Shown one piece after another: positions 1-11,020 of a DNA stretch of 64,000 nt. The notes under the pieces were generated by a model. The model searched no databases, was not told the origin of the DNA, and was given only the letters and a program-made list of their open reading frames with translations. Source of the stretch: Stomorhina lunata. Lineage: Eukaryota > Arthropoda > Insecta > Diptera > Rhiniidae. The DNA lies in contig OW121744.1 of the NCBI GenBank assembly GCA_933228675.1, positions 117,885,600 to 117,949,599 of the forward strand. Direction: 5' to 3'. Each line of letters opens with the position of its first letter. Position 1 is the stretch's first letter. A program made the translations under genes and the position numbers.

Positions 1-569
1 TAGGGAAGAAAATTACAAAATAAAAGGAAATTAAAGGAATTTTTGAGATTTTTAATACTCATACTTGAATGGATAATTAGTAAAGCTTCTCAAGAGCTTA
101 AAGATAAATGGTAAATAAGGTATAAGCTTTAGAATGCCAATGTATTTCAAGCTTTTATAGAAGCTTTATAAACTCCTTATAAGTTTAACAGTGCACAGTG
201 GGATTGTGGAAAAAAAATGGAAATAAGTCCGCAAGTTCTAAGCCGCAGAAGTGTTGGGGAGCTTAAGTTGTAAACCTAGAAATCCTAAATTTTATTAAGG
301 GAAGGGGGCGCAATCGGCCCCCAACGTAGTGTATTCATAAATTACTTAAAACGACATATAATTGTCCAACCAATTTTTAGAATCCTACATATAACAAAAA
401 AAAAGATGCTACATGCATATCCTATCTCTTACGGTTTTAAAGATATTCGACTTCAAACATTAAAATTTTAATTTTTCAAAAAATAAATTCTAGTCGAAAG
501 TGGAATCAATTCCGTATTTAGCTTTTTCAGAACACTAAAGCGAAAACAATTTTGAAAACGATTCAAAAT
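1..569. other. AT-rich non-coding DNA, no gene seen
   Basis: No open frame of note. Scattered AAGCTT-containing words anticipate the satellite that follows. A short GC-rich island near 304-322 can pair GGGGG with CCCCC across about 9 bases. Nothing else is supported. Confidence 0.6.
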
Positions 570-1400
570 AAAAGCTTATAACTTAAAAGTTTCTTAAAAG
601 CTTTTATAGTTCGAATTGAAAAAGCTTTAACTTCCAACATATAATTATTATAAAGCTTTCACACATTTAAGCTTTTATACTAAAAAACTTCATTGCAAAA
701 GCTTTTGTAATATAAGGCCTTTAAAAGCTTGTATAAAAAAGCTTTATTTAAAAGTTTTTTTTAAAGCTTTGATAGTTTGAATTAAAAAAGCTTTTTCTTC
801 CAACCTATAATTATTACAAAGCTTTCACACATTAAAGCTTTAATACTAAAAAATGTCTTTGCAAAAGCTTTTGTAATATAAAGCTATTAAAAGCTTTTAT
901 AGTTTGAATTGAAAAAGCTTTTACCCAACATATAGTTATTACAAAGCTTTCACAAATTAAAGCTTTAATACTAAAAAAATTATTTGCAAAAGCTTTTGTA
1001 ATATAAGGCAATTAAAGACTTTTATAAAAAAGCTTAAATTTAAAAGTTTTTTAAAAGCTTTTATAGTTTAAATTGTCAAAGCTTTTACTTCCAACACATA
1101 ATTATTACAAAGCTTTCACACATTTAAGCTTTAATACTAAAAAAATTATTTGCAAAAGCTTTTGTAAAGCTATTAAAAGCTATTACTAAAAACGAGTTTA
1201 TAATTTTAAAGTTTCGTAAAAGCTTTTTTAGTTTGAATTGAAAAAGTTTTTACTTCCAACACATAATTATTACAAAGCTTTTACACATTAAAGCTTTTAT
1301 ACTAAAAAATGTCTTTGAAAAAGCTTTTGTAAAAAAAGTAATTTGTAAGTTAAGCATTTACCTAAAATATCTTTTAAAAGCTTTTATATAAAAAGTTAGA
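570..1400. repeat. ~166-bp tandem satellite with AAAAGCTTTT motifs
   Basis: Five diverged copies can be aligned on the anchor CCAAC at 634, 800, 925, 1091 and 1256. Spacings are 166, 125, 166 and 165 bp, so one unit carries a ~41-bp deletion. Each unit contains an ATAATTATTA-type stretch followed by AAAGCTTTCACA, AAGCTTTAATACTAAAAAA and GCAAAAGCTTTTGTAA, giving several 10-bp palindromes AAAAGCTTTT per unit. The same 10-mer is dense again at 16985-17735. Confidence 0.8.
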
Positions 1401-3242
1401 AATTTTTGTATTTGAACGAATGTTAGATGCCAAGCAGCGGTTCTGATTGATTTTAACTTGGTAAGCCTAGACATATATTGGTTTTTCTTCATCTCAATTT
1501 TGGACACTGACATCCACATGTTATCACCCGGGGAACTACGTTAACAACCGTTAATGTAGTGAGCTAACAAGTGCCGCGAGTTCTCCCATTAGAACTATAA
1601 AAATATAGGTCCATAACTTAACTTAACAGTAAAAGTCTGATAAAAGTTTAAAAAAATAATATTTTGTTATTTTGTAAAATAAGAAAGCTTAAACTCGTGA
1701 ATGCTTATTTAAGCTTATCTAATAAAAAAACAAGTCATCACATTTAAAATTAACATTTTCATAGAAAGCCTAAAGAAAAAACTCATAAAAGCTTTAAGAA
1801 TGAAAAACTGAGGTTTTGTATAAAATCTGTTAGTATCAAACATTTTATTAAGAAAAAATTTAAAAGCTTTTTGCATAATTTTCTCAAAAGCAGTCATGTC
1901 TATATTATTTAGTGTTAACGTTAATGACATTAAGGCCTAAAAAAAGTTCTTAACTCTTGTGTTTATTATTCGCTTTTAAGGTCTTTTCAAACCACAATAC
2001 AAACATACTTACATATGTTAAATATTTACCAAAATTGTTGTCATTTAATTTATGTAAATTTTAATTTAAGCTAAAAACACTCACATCAAATTGTCACGCT
2101 ATCATTTTAATAATAAAATACATATTTTTCTGTACTGGCAAAATATTATTTATCTAAACCAAGACATGCAACAAGAAAAAATACAATATCCTTGACAAAA
2201 ATAAAAGAGTTTAAGTTCCAGGGGAGAGTTAGGCTATAGAAGAAAACAGCTAAAGTTAAATAGTTTTTTTTTTTGTTTTTAACTTTTAAAATATGCAAAT
2301 GAGATTTTTATCATTGTCATATATGTGACATTACAAGGACTCTTCACATTGTTTAGTCTTTTTTTGTCATAAAAAAGGTTTTGTTGTTTATTATTTTCAG
2401 TTTTTTTTTATTATCTTCTTCAACTCGACCTCCTATTGTTTTCATAACATTTGGCAGGATCTCGACAAAAAAACATAAATGATTATGAGCATGTGAAAAA
2501 GTGTGTGTGTGTAAGAGTCAAGTGGAAACTTTCACTTAACAATGTTAATGGCATTATAACCTTGTTGCCCCCTCCCCTGCCCGCTCCCTCTTTCCAGTCA
2601 AATACATTTTAAAAACAGACATGAATTCAGCAGCAGTTGAAGAAGAAGCACAGAACCACTTGTATTGCGTTTGTTATTTTTTGGAGGTTAAAACTTTTAT
2701 GTAGGCTAAGAATAAATTGGATTTTTTATGATGAAAAACCAAATTCAGTCTCAGAATCGCAACTCATGTAGAGAATATGAAAGAGATTTAGTATGAAACG
2801 ACAATTTTGGAGAATATATTCCACTTCAGTTTTTTTGTTTTTGTTAAATGTAGAATGAAGACACACACAGAGACACTGACTCACACACTTTGTAATCTTA
2901 ACACAGCAGTTTACACTTTAATTAAATTTTAAATGAGTTTATGAAAATCTCTTGAAACAACAGCGGGCCACCGAACAGAAACAACAAAAACAAAAAGGAT
3001 TTCGGTTAAAAAAATTTATTTAAGGAAATTGAGGCGTTTTATGAAAACACCAAACCATCCAGCCATCATCCATCAACGCCACCAAAAAAAAGCTCCACAA
3101 TATTGTTATACAGTAATATTTTATATATTTTTTAAGCTCAGCTAAAAAATATATTTATTTTTATTTCATTATTCTCATACGACTACGACGAGTATGAGAA
3201 TATTTTGTTTAAAATTTCTTCTTTTTTTTACTCGTACTCATA
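1401..3242. other. AT-rich non-coding DNA, no gene seen
   Basis: A small imperfect hairpin lies at 1535-1560 (ACTACGTTAAC against GTTAATGTAGT, one mismatch, 4-base loop). The open frame at 1715-1930 on the minus strand is Phe/Lys-rich with no recognisable domain and is treated as chance. A short GT run occurs near 2500-2512. Confidence 0.55.
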
Positions 3243-4138
3243 CACTCAGAAAAAAGACATGTACTAAATTTGAGTAAAAAAAATTCCTTAAAAATAGTAA
3301 ACAAATGTTCTTATTCGGAGTAAAATTTTACTCAAAGCTAGGAAAATTTATTACAATCTAGTAAAAAATACAATATTTCAATAAAAAATATATAGTTCAT
3401 ATACTAAAAAGTAATTAAAATTTTTCCATAGAAAAATTTCATGAATTTTGTAAAAATGTATTTATTTTAGGGAAATTTTTGTTAAAACTAGTAAATATCT
3501 CCTATATTTAAGTTCATCATATCGTACAACTAGGTGATATTGAATTAAAGTTCAAAAGATTTGATTGAGTAAATGATTTACTGAAAAATAGTTCATAAAA
3601 TTGTGCTTACTTAAAATCTGTAAATTTTTTTCGTAAATTTAAGTTCATTATTTTTCTAATTACTAAAAACTTATACTTAAATTTAGATATTTTTTTTAAC
3701 TTGCATTTCAAGTTCAAGACTTTCTACATTTTAAGAAAAATTTACTTAAAATCAGTTAAGATAAATTACAACGTCCAATGGTATACAATTTCCTTATAAT
3801 AAGTAAAATTGTAATAATTTATTGAAAGTTTTATACTTATATTTAAGAAAATTTTCCCAAAAATTATTTCAGATAAATCAAAATAAATCATGTTAAAATT
3901 TATGAAGTAATTAGGAAATTGTTTTATAAAGAGTAAAATTGTAATAATTTTTTGAATGTTATTTACTTATATAAAGGAAACATTTCTAAAAATTAGTTAA
4001 AATGTTCCGAAAAATTAGTTCATATGTTTTTTGAAAAATATACGTCAATAAATTATTTTCATTATTTTAAATTATTTTCATGGTGAGACGGATTTTTGTG
4101 AATTCTTTTATAAAATCGTGGTTGTTAATATTTTTTTG

Positions 4139-4565
4139 TTAATAAAATACTAATTCGGCGGTGGTAGCTTTTGTGTCCAGTTTACGCGTAGAACGGAGAC
4201 CAGGCATTAACAATGGTAGTTTCGTGTTCCAGTTGGTTGAGTCTTTGCATTTCAGTGCTGCCTTCAAAGAACGATGCATACGTTCAATCATTCCATTGCC
4301 TTGCGGATACGTAGTGGTTCTGAAATGTTTTATTCCTTTAGGTGAGTTCTTGGAATAACTGACATTCAAATTAAAGTCCCTTGTCTGTTGCGATCTTCAA
4401 GGGAACTCTAAAATTAGATACTCAAGTTGATATTTAAGCTTGTGCCACAGTTTCACTTTTAATATCTTTAATTGGTGCTACTTCTGGCCATCAAGTAAAC
4501 CGATCGATGGTTGTTAACAAGTATCTGTACTTGTTGGACGGCTGCAGGGGTCCAACGATGTAAGT
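4139..4565 (-). pseudogene. Decayed Ty3/gypsy integrase fragment
   Basis: Read on the minus strand, the segment 4565 to about 4370 gives the start of an integrase catalytic core: HIVGPL, then RYLLTTIDRFT and WPEVAPIKDI, followed by a degraded SNFRVPLKIATDKG. It is interrupted by in-frame stops. From 4369 to 4139 a 76-residue open stretch continues with FRTTTYPQGNGMIERMHRSLK and ends TTAELVFY. This is the NG..ER.HR.LK block and the (A/T)ELV motif that follow the core in gypsy-class integrases. The catalytic DDE triad cannot all be placed: an Asp in TTIDRFT and an Asp in ATDKG are visible, and the Glu falls in GMIERMHR. Stops and frame breaks make it non-functional. It lies immediately downstream, in minus-strand order, of RNase H remains. 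Confidence 0.85.
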
Positions 4566-4589
4566 TTTAAATTAGTTTTGTTGTTAACT

Positions 4590-5480
4590 ATACCTTTTAA
4601 TTCCCCATATTTTTGTTGTACTCTAGCTAAATCATTAAAATCAATTACTATTGTGTTTACTGTCTCAACATACGATAGAACATCTGGAACGATATTGTCT
4701 GCGCCCTTTATGTGTCGTATGTCAGTTATATACTGGCTTTTGTAGTGCAGCTGCCTAAGGTGACGTGGATCGGTTTTTTCTGGCTTCTGCTTTAAAGCGA
4801 GTTGTCTTGTAAGTATTTAAATCATTTGTAAACTGCTAATAGGTCTCGTGAAGACGCACTCCAATTCTGTTGAGACTGTGTTAGGTTAAAAAAAAATCTA
4901 ATGGCTGACTGATGTTGTCGGCTAAATACTTAACTTAAAACAGCACCTAAGCAGTTATTGATGCATCGACCGAGAGAGTTAAAGGAAAGTTTTCGTGTGG
5001 GTGAGCTAAATGAGTAGACGATGACAAATATAACTTGAATTTATTAAAAGCGTCTTTTGCTTTTTCTCTCTAGACCACTGTACGCTTGTCATTTTCCTGG
5101 TATAAGTTTCTGTAGAACATCTTGCTTCTCATGTTCCCCTTTATTTTTAGACGCCACACGTATATCATTATGGTACAACAAAATTTGCCCCCTAAGGACC
5201 GAGTTGATATGCCTCTGGAAGGTTTGGCCGGCATCGCAGATGACAAGAGTCATGTATTGAAACTTGTACAGTCCGAATGGAGTCGCTATGACGGTTTTTG
5301 GTATGTCTTGTGGTACGCCCTCTCCAAGTCAAGATTAGAGAATTTTTAGAATTTTTGTTTTCCGTTGATGTGAGGATACTTTATAATTTTCCAGCAGTAC
5401 CTGAAACTTATTTTTGTTATTTATCGGAAGTTTTTACTTCCATCGCGTTTAGGTTCGTGGTGAGTCGGTCCGCAGTTTAA
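4590..5480 (-). pseudogene. Decayed Ty3/gypsy reverse transcriptase and RNase H
   Basis: On the minus strand the order is RT then RNase H. RT remains include NLDLERAYHK near 5330, PKTVIATPFGLYKF and AGQTFQRHINSVLRG between about 5300 and 5190, and ASKNKGEHEK near 5150. The position of the catalytic Y-x-D-D box reads as Y-H-N-D, so the active site is lost. The thumb and RNase H follow: AKDAFNKFKLYLSSSTHLAH near 5050, a VDAS block, WSASSRDLLAVYK near 4850, and PRHLRQLHYKSQYITDIRH with GADNIVPDVLSYVE between about 4780 and 4670. Multiple stops and frameshifts separate these blocks. The zinc-binding region expected before integrase is missing, implying a deletion near 4570-4600. Confidence 0.85.
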
Positions 5481-5481
5481 A

Positions 5482-5960
5482 ATGTTGAAGGAAGTTGGCC
5501 TTAATAATAGCGGTTTAGGTTTTACCGTTTTCTTCCTATATAAGTTAATGGGCGGTCAGTTGATTTGCTGTTGCAATGCTTCATATGATTGGGATTTGCT
5601 TGAGCGACTTCGTCCGCCACTGCACATGAATCCATTTTGCTGGCCATTGTTGCAGCTGTGTTTAGACCGATGTTATCATCAGCTGAAATTATAGAAGTCT
5701 AGGCGGCTTTACTTCGCTTTCGGCTAGAAGTCGGTAAGTCATTTTGTAATTTTTGTTGGCGTACTATTTGCAAATTCCGAGACGAGGCCTATTTATTGTT
5801 TTGTACATTGACCTCTAATCGGCGGATTCGTACGCAAATCAGCTAATTTATACATGATTTGTGTAGCTGTCCTATTATGATAAAATAATTTTTTGTATCA
5901 GACGTTATGCCAGCTGCTTCCAATTGCCAGTGTATTTCTCTTTTAAATCTGTTATGGATA
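5482..5960 (-). pseudogene. Probable decayed gypsy gag remnant
   Basis: The minus strand from about 5945 down to 5640 reads, with frame changes, as a capsid-like start (LEAAGITSDTKNYFIIIGQL), then a segment with NPP and SEFANSTPTKITK. A further stretch with AATMASKMDSCAVADEV follows. The pattern of an x-E-A-x-G-I-T-S-D-T-K block followed by an NPP motif is typical of insect gypsy-like gag. Its position just upstream of the RT relic on the same strand fits gag-pol order. Almost the whole protease and the RT amino terminus are absent: only about 150 bp separate this from the RT core. The plus-strand frame at 5482-5694 is its antisense shadow. No LTR could be identified. Confidence 0.6.
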
Positions 5961-6724
5961 TATATCCATAAAATGGTAAGTTTTTTCAAGTCCTTTTCAT
6001 TATAACTTTTTAATTAAATATTTATGTTTGTTATCAAGGATACTTCGGCCAAATTTTGAACAAGCTAACAGCGCTCAAGCATCATTTATGTCTTTTAAAT
6101 TTACCTTTCAATGTCTCTTGACCCTAATTCCATACTTGTAAATTAATTCCAATGCCATTAAACGTAAGCAAGTCGTGTGAATCCCAGGCTCAAGCTTTTC
6201 TTGTGTTTGACAACAGTTACGAGAAGAGTAATGCTTCCACATCACCATCTTAACATTTTTTAGCAGTCGTTTTCTTTAAATGAAAAAAGGTTATCGGACT
6301 TCCCAGCAAGTCAACTTTTTGGGGAACAAACCATGTAAGTGATGCATTATCTATGTCCTTAGAACACAGTTTCCTCAGTTTTATACTAGAGTGGGTGTTT
6401 TTTAATGTTGTTATATTCATAATTAATATAGTTCAACGTCAAATTTAAATAAAGAGGGAAAGAGAGACAGAGATTTAAATAACTCCAAAAGCGATCTTCC
6501 AATTGTAGAGTTATTGGATTTAGGTACAGTTTTTTATTATAATAAATTAATTGGCAAGTATTCAAGATAAATACATTTTTAGATTGAGCTTTTGTGTAAT
6601 GCATTGATAAGTTTTTAAAAATAAAAAAAATGGTATAGATGTTTTAAAGTAACAGTTAATTATAAGGCTTACAGTAAGGGGCAAAACTTAATACATTATT
6701 TATTTTTAAAAAATCAAAAAAATT

Positions 6725-6950
6725 GTGGGTAAAACTCAAAAGTCATTGTTTGGTATAAATTTTGTTCCTTTAGCCAAACACTTTTGTTTACCCATGTTCA
6801 TTGGTCGTCAGATGGACGAATATAAACCGAAGCGGATCAGATTGTCGGCAATGGACATGGTGTTGATAAAAGTGCTGGGCTATATGAACGAAATTTATAC
6901 TAAACAACTATTTCTGACATTTAATATAATTAAGTTTTTAACTTTTTTTC
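6725..6950 (+). pseudogene. Unidentified coding-like fragment
   Basis: An open stretch of about 75 codons has a central portion (about 6790-6900) with more balanced base use than its surroundings. It encodes PMFIGRQMDEYKPKRIRL followed by SAMDMVLIKVLGYMNEIY. The flanking residues become Phe/Ile/Asn-rich, as expected of non-coding AT-rich DNA. I do not recognise the family. It could be a piece of a transposase or of a captured exon, or chance. It lies inside the TIR-bounded segment, downstream of the gypsy relic and on the opposite strand. Confidence 0.2.
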
Positions 6951-8389
6951 CTAAATTTTTTCGATTTTACTAGTTATCAGTTAAAAAGTTTATTTTCCCT
7001 AACTAACTGTATGCTCTAAATAAAAAATATTAAAATATATATTAAACATCTATACTTTATTTTATATTTTTTGCAAAATGACCTTTGATTAGTTAAATTG
7101 GGAAGACTAAGGACCTTTAGTGTTCCGTAGCCAAAGATGCCGTGCGTCACAGAGAGCGTCCCTTCCATATTATTTAATCAAAGTAAATAACAATTTGACT
7201 ATGAAAAGGCTTTAATATTTTTCAATGTATTATACTGCAGTTAATTCTGAAGTACGATTTTTTTATTTATTTACCTTATAAAATTTGTCTTCATTAATAA
7301 ATACATTAATATAAATACTTATCTATTTTCCAATAACTCACACTGTGAACCAAAATTTTTTTATATTGAAGCTTATATTGCATTTTCAAATAAATAAATT
7401 CTTAAACTTGTAAAAGAAGGTCAGATATTTAATAGTAAAGAATGGGTAATAAATACATTTAGTCATTGTCCGAAGTTATTTAAATTAGAAGAAACTTTCA
7501 CAAAAATTGAGGTTACATTTTTAAAAAAATAGGTGCACTCTAATTTATATTTACATATATATAAGTAAATGTAAACTTAAATATTATTTCTTATTTAATT
7601 ATGTTATTAAAAATATTTTTGTAAAATTATGAAAAAAATATTAATAAAAATACTTTATACCATTTTTTATACTTTTATTTTATAAAGGGGATAAATATTT
7701 TTTAGAAAATGATTTTACTTTATTTTAGTACTATTTTCTATAATTTAGGAAATATATAATTTTGATAGGTATATAATTTACTGAAAACTAAAAAGAAGTT
7801 ATATAAATGTAGGAAATATTTCATACTGGGAATGGATATTTTACTATATATAAGGATAAAACTTATTTATTTTCTGACTGCTTTTCCCTATTTTAAGGAA
7901 AATATTTCCTAAAAACTAATATTTTTTATAAAATCAAAATAAATAATTTACTGCATTTCAGTAATCTTTTTCTACTGTCGTAGAAAATTTGGTCAAAAAT
8001 GTATTGCAGTTTTTACTTATTTTAAGTAAAAATAAATTATCTTTTAACTAAAATGAAGGAAAATTTTTCTTAATTATAGCATTGCTAAATATTTATCTGA
8101 ACTAAATTAAAGGATATATTTACTTGTTTTAAAGAAGTTTTCAGATAAAATATGAACTAAATTATAGTAATTTTTTTTAATTTTTTAAGTTAAATTTTAT
8201 TTGATTTTAGTTAAAATTTGTTTGATATAAGAAATTTTGTCAAAAACTTAAGGAAATTTTTTTTCTTGAAATTAAGGAATTTTTTTACTCAATTGTTGTA
8301 AAAAACGGCTTTGGCGCCATACGACAACCATTTTTTCCTCAAATTTAGTAAATTTTCCTAAATTTTAGTTCATTTTTTTTCTGAGTGTA

Positions 8390-9179
8390 CATTTATTATA
8401 TGACACATGAGAGAGTTTAATTAAAAATGCGTTGATTTTTGGCTTAAAACACTTCTGCCGAATATTTTGTAGGTATGAGCGTTTTTTTGTAGTTGAAAAA
8501 AAAAAAACGCAATTAAAAGTTATTATTTTATGCTTGAGGTGTTTTGTGAGTACAAACGTAAACGTTTGTCTTTCTATGTTTAATTGTTAATTTTAAAGGA
8601 AAACAATTTAATTAAAATAAACGAGTTTATTTGTTGAAATGAATGAATGAAAGAAAGTACGTGTTTGGGTGGGTTTCTTTCTGCATTAAATCATTGAAGC
8701 TGTTAATGCAAAAAATATTTCGTTTCTATGTTAATTGAAGCCTGTAATTAGCTTATAGATAATTGGATAGCATTGCGTTGTTGTTGTCTTGTGCTTTAAA
8801 AGTTTAATTAGTAAAATAATATTTAAAAAAAATGTTTTAAAAAATATAATTAGGTTTAGAAATTAAATTGCATAAATATAAATTAAATTTCACAAGAAAT
8901 CTTTATAATTTTTTTTTGATTTTTTGTTTACTTATTTGTAAATTTTTGTAATGCAAGAAATGTTAAGAAAACTTATGTCACAACTTGTCTTTAAATCTCC
9001 TTTTTATATAGGCATATTTATTTTTCTTCTAACATTTTTATTTAAGAGTTCCTACGAATATCCTTTTTTGGGAATATTTATAAATTTTCAGTAATATGCA
9101 GTATATTTTATGGATCTGATTCTTAAATTGTGTTTTAATGCAAAAATCATAGAAAACTACATAAAACAAAAAAATTTTC
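8390..9179. other. AT-rich non-coding DNA, no gene seen
   Basis: No recognisable coding, RNA or mobile feature between the right end of the TIR element and the palindrome pair. It carries one copy of the recurring word ATATCCTTT at 9058. Confidence 0.5.
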
Positions 9180-9241
9180 TTGGATTTTGTCAATAATTAT
9201 TGACAAAATCCAAAAATATTTGATTATAATCAAATATTTTT
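9180..9241. repeat. Two abutting perfect palindromes (34 bp and 30 bp)
   Basis: Bases 9180-9213 form a perfect 34-bp palindrome with half-site TTGGATTTTGTCAATAA. Bases 9212-9241 form a perfect 30-bp palindrome with half-site AAAAATATTTGATTA. They overlap by two bases, so the DNA could extrude two cruciforms side by side. The sequence is not part of a tandem array. Confidence 0.9.
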
Positions 9242-9399
9242 TGTAATTTAATTTTTTTTACAAAAATAATGGATCGGAGTAGGTAATGTTTTTTTCACCC
9301 TTTCTATAAAGATAATACCACTTATCGTTAATATTTACATAGTATTATAATTTTATCTCGTTTGCTGAAAAATCAGTGATAGTAGTCTGAGCAAAATGT

Positions 9400-10100
9400 C
9401 GGAGCATTGGGGGTTCTACAGCCTATCTTATAGCTTTAAACGAGCAATAATTGTATATAAATATAGAATTGCTATCTTGAAAACGGCTTTCACGATTTTG
9501 ATAAAATTTGGGCGATGGGTATCTTTTTTGCCGCATAGAACAAGGGACTTTTGGAAATTTTGCCGCTAAGTAAAAACGGGTAGAAAGGCAAAAAATCGAA
9601 AACGTTAGATCTCATAAAATAATAGGTATAGAAGCTAACTTTTAATTACGTTTAGAATAGCTATATAAATTAGTGGACAGGTCTTTTGTACTTTTTTGAA
9701 AATATGCCTTATAGGAGGTAAACAATTGTGATAACAATGAACACTTATTAGGTACTTTTTTGATTTCGGGGCCCAAAATGGATAGAAAAAGATAAAATTA
9801 TAACTTAACATCTCATAATTTAATATGAATAGGAACAATATGTTAATTACATTTTAATAAAATGCACCGAAGACAATTGGTACAATAGAAGTACGAAATA
9901 TGCATATGTGAAAGAGCATAGATAAAGGGACTTTAAAATGGCTCTCCATAACAAAACCGGTTTTTACCCTAAGGTGCCTTTCTGTTTTGCACGTCACATA
10001 TGGAAATTTCTTGAAATTAGTAGATAAAAAGAGGAAAAAATTGATAATGTTATAACTTTAAAACAAATGAACATTTGTCTATCTGTATGCCCTTTATAGA
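9400..10100. repeat. Possible very old tandem or dispersed repeat
   Basis: Three loosely similar segments around 9550-9630, 9757-9830 and 10003-10075 share a run of GGAAATTT or GGGGCCC-like sequence, then AGATAAAAA/TAGAAAAAG, then TATAACTTAA and CATAATT words. The resemblance is weak and could be compositional. The minus-strand frame at 9635-9838 shows no domain. Confidence 0.25.
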
Positions 10101-10570
10101 ATAGTAAACTATGCATGTAATCATGTTAAGCTCTTAAGCAAAGTTGTTGCGCATGGGTCGACGAAGTTTCCAAGTTTGTATGACTAACTTTTGATAGGTG
10201 ACGCCACTGAAAATTACTCACAATGAATTAAATCTTAAACTGTGCATTTGATTATGCTATGATCTTTAGCAAAGTTGTTGCTCATGAGCTGATTTGAACT
10301 GAAATCTTAGTTGATTTGAACAATTTCCGACAGGTGGCTCAAAATTAATTAAATTTTAAACTGTGCATTTTATCATGCTATGATGTTTACCAAAGTTGTT
10401 GCGCGAGGGTGGCGAGGGGCGAGGGTATCTTAGTTAGTATTACTGAAAATTAATTTAATCGTAAACTATATTTGATCATGCTATGATCTTTAGCAAAGTT
10501 TAGCGCATGAGCCGACAAAGGTTTTTTAGCTGGTATGAACAATTTCCGGCGAAATATTAAAATACTTCTA
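10100..10570 (+). repeat. Degenerate ~105-130-bp tandem repeat, four copies
   Basis: The anchor GCAAAGTTGTTGC, or a close variant, occurs at 10138, 10269, 10390 and 10493 (spacings 131, 121 and 103 bp). It is preceded in most copies by TCATGCTATGATCTTTA and an AATTAAATCTTAAACTGTGC-type stretch. Copies also share GAACAATTTCCGRC. The array has no coding potential and is heavily diverged. Confidence 0.7.
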
Positions 10571-10976
10571 ATAAAGACAAACAAATAAAAATTTTAAAAA
10601 TTCTTAAATTTTTAGTAAATTTAATTCTGTTCCCTTAAATTTATCTCTTAAATACAAAAAACTAAAGAAAAAGATGAAAATAAATGTTCTAAGTATTAAT
10701 CATTATCCAAAAAACTGTTTACAACCTTATAAATATTCTACTACCAGAACATAATATTTTTTTTTACAAGTTTTATGATTTTTATTTAAGTTTCTATGTT
10801 GATGTGTGTTTTAGCCATGTTCGAAACATTTATAAAACCATTTTTTCCTGAAAACACTTTACATGTTGCCAACTAAAAAATATGAAGTGAAAAAATTTGT
10901 TTTATTACACTAACACCCTTTAAACTAAAAATTTGCACTAACACTTGGCTTCATACAGGAATTTGAAAGGGTAATC

Positions 10977-11020
10977 ATGTGTGTGTGTTTGTGTGTATGT
11001 GTGTGTGTATGTGTCTGTGT
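10977..11020 (+). repeat. GT microsatellite
   Basis: An interrupted (GT)n run with TTT, TAT and TCT interruptions. It gives rise to the CVCVCV and THTHTH frames on the two strands, which are not genes. Confidence 0.9.

Larger units (their letters stand above)
3243..8387. mobile_element. Putative TIR-bounded DNA element, 5.1 kb, with nested retroelement
   Basis: The left end CACTCAGAAAAAA (3243-3255) is repeated inverted at the right end, which reads TTTTTTCTGAGTG up to 8387. Both ends are flanked directly by TA (3241-3242 and 8388-8389), as expected for a TA target duplication. Inward of the 13-bp match both arms carry related, imperfect sequence (ACTAAATTTGAG-type words). About 0.8 to 1 kb of each arm is a degenerate mixture of TTTACTAAAATT and AAGGAAA words, unlike the central part. 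No transposase for this element was recognised, and the centre holds gypsy debris. Superfamily is not assignable by eye; a TA duplication is shared by several. A chance pairing of two short ends is possible but less likely given the flanking TA. Confidence 0.55.

Noticed and set aside
4161..4358. Plus-strand 65-codon frame
   Set aside because: Antisense shadow of the integrase remnant on the minus strand.
5057..5694. Plus-strand frames of 60-75 codons
   Set aside because: Antisense to the RT and gag relics, which have recognisable motifs on the minus strand.
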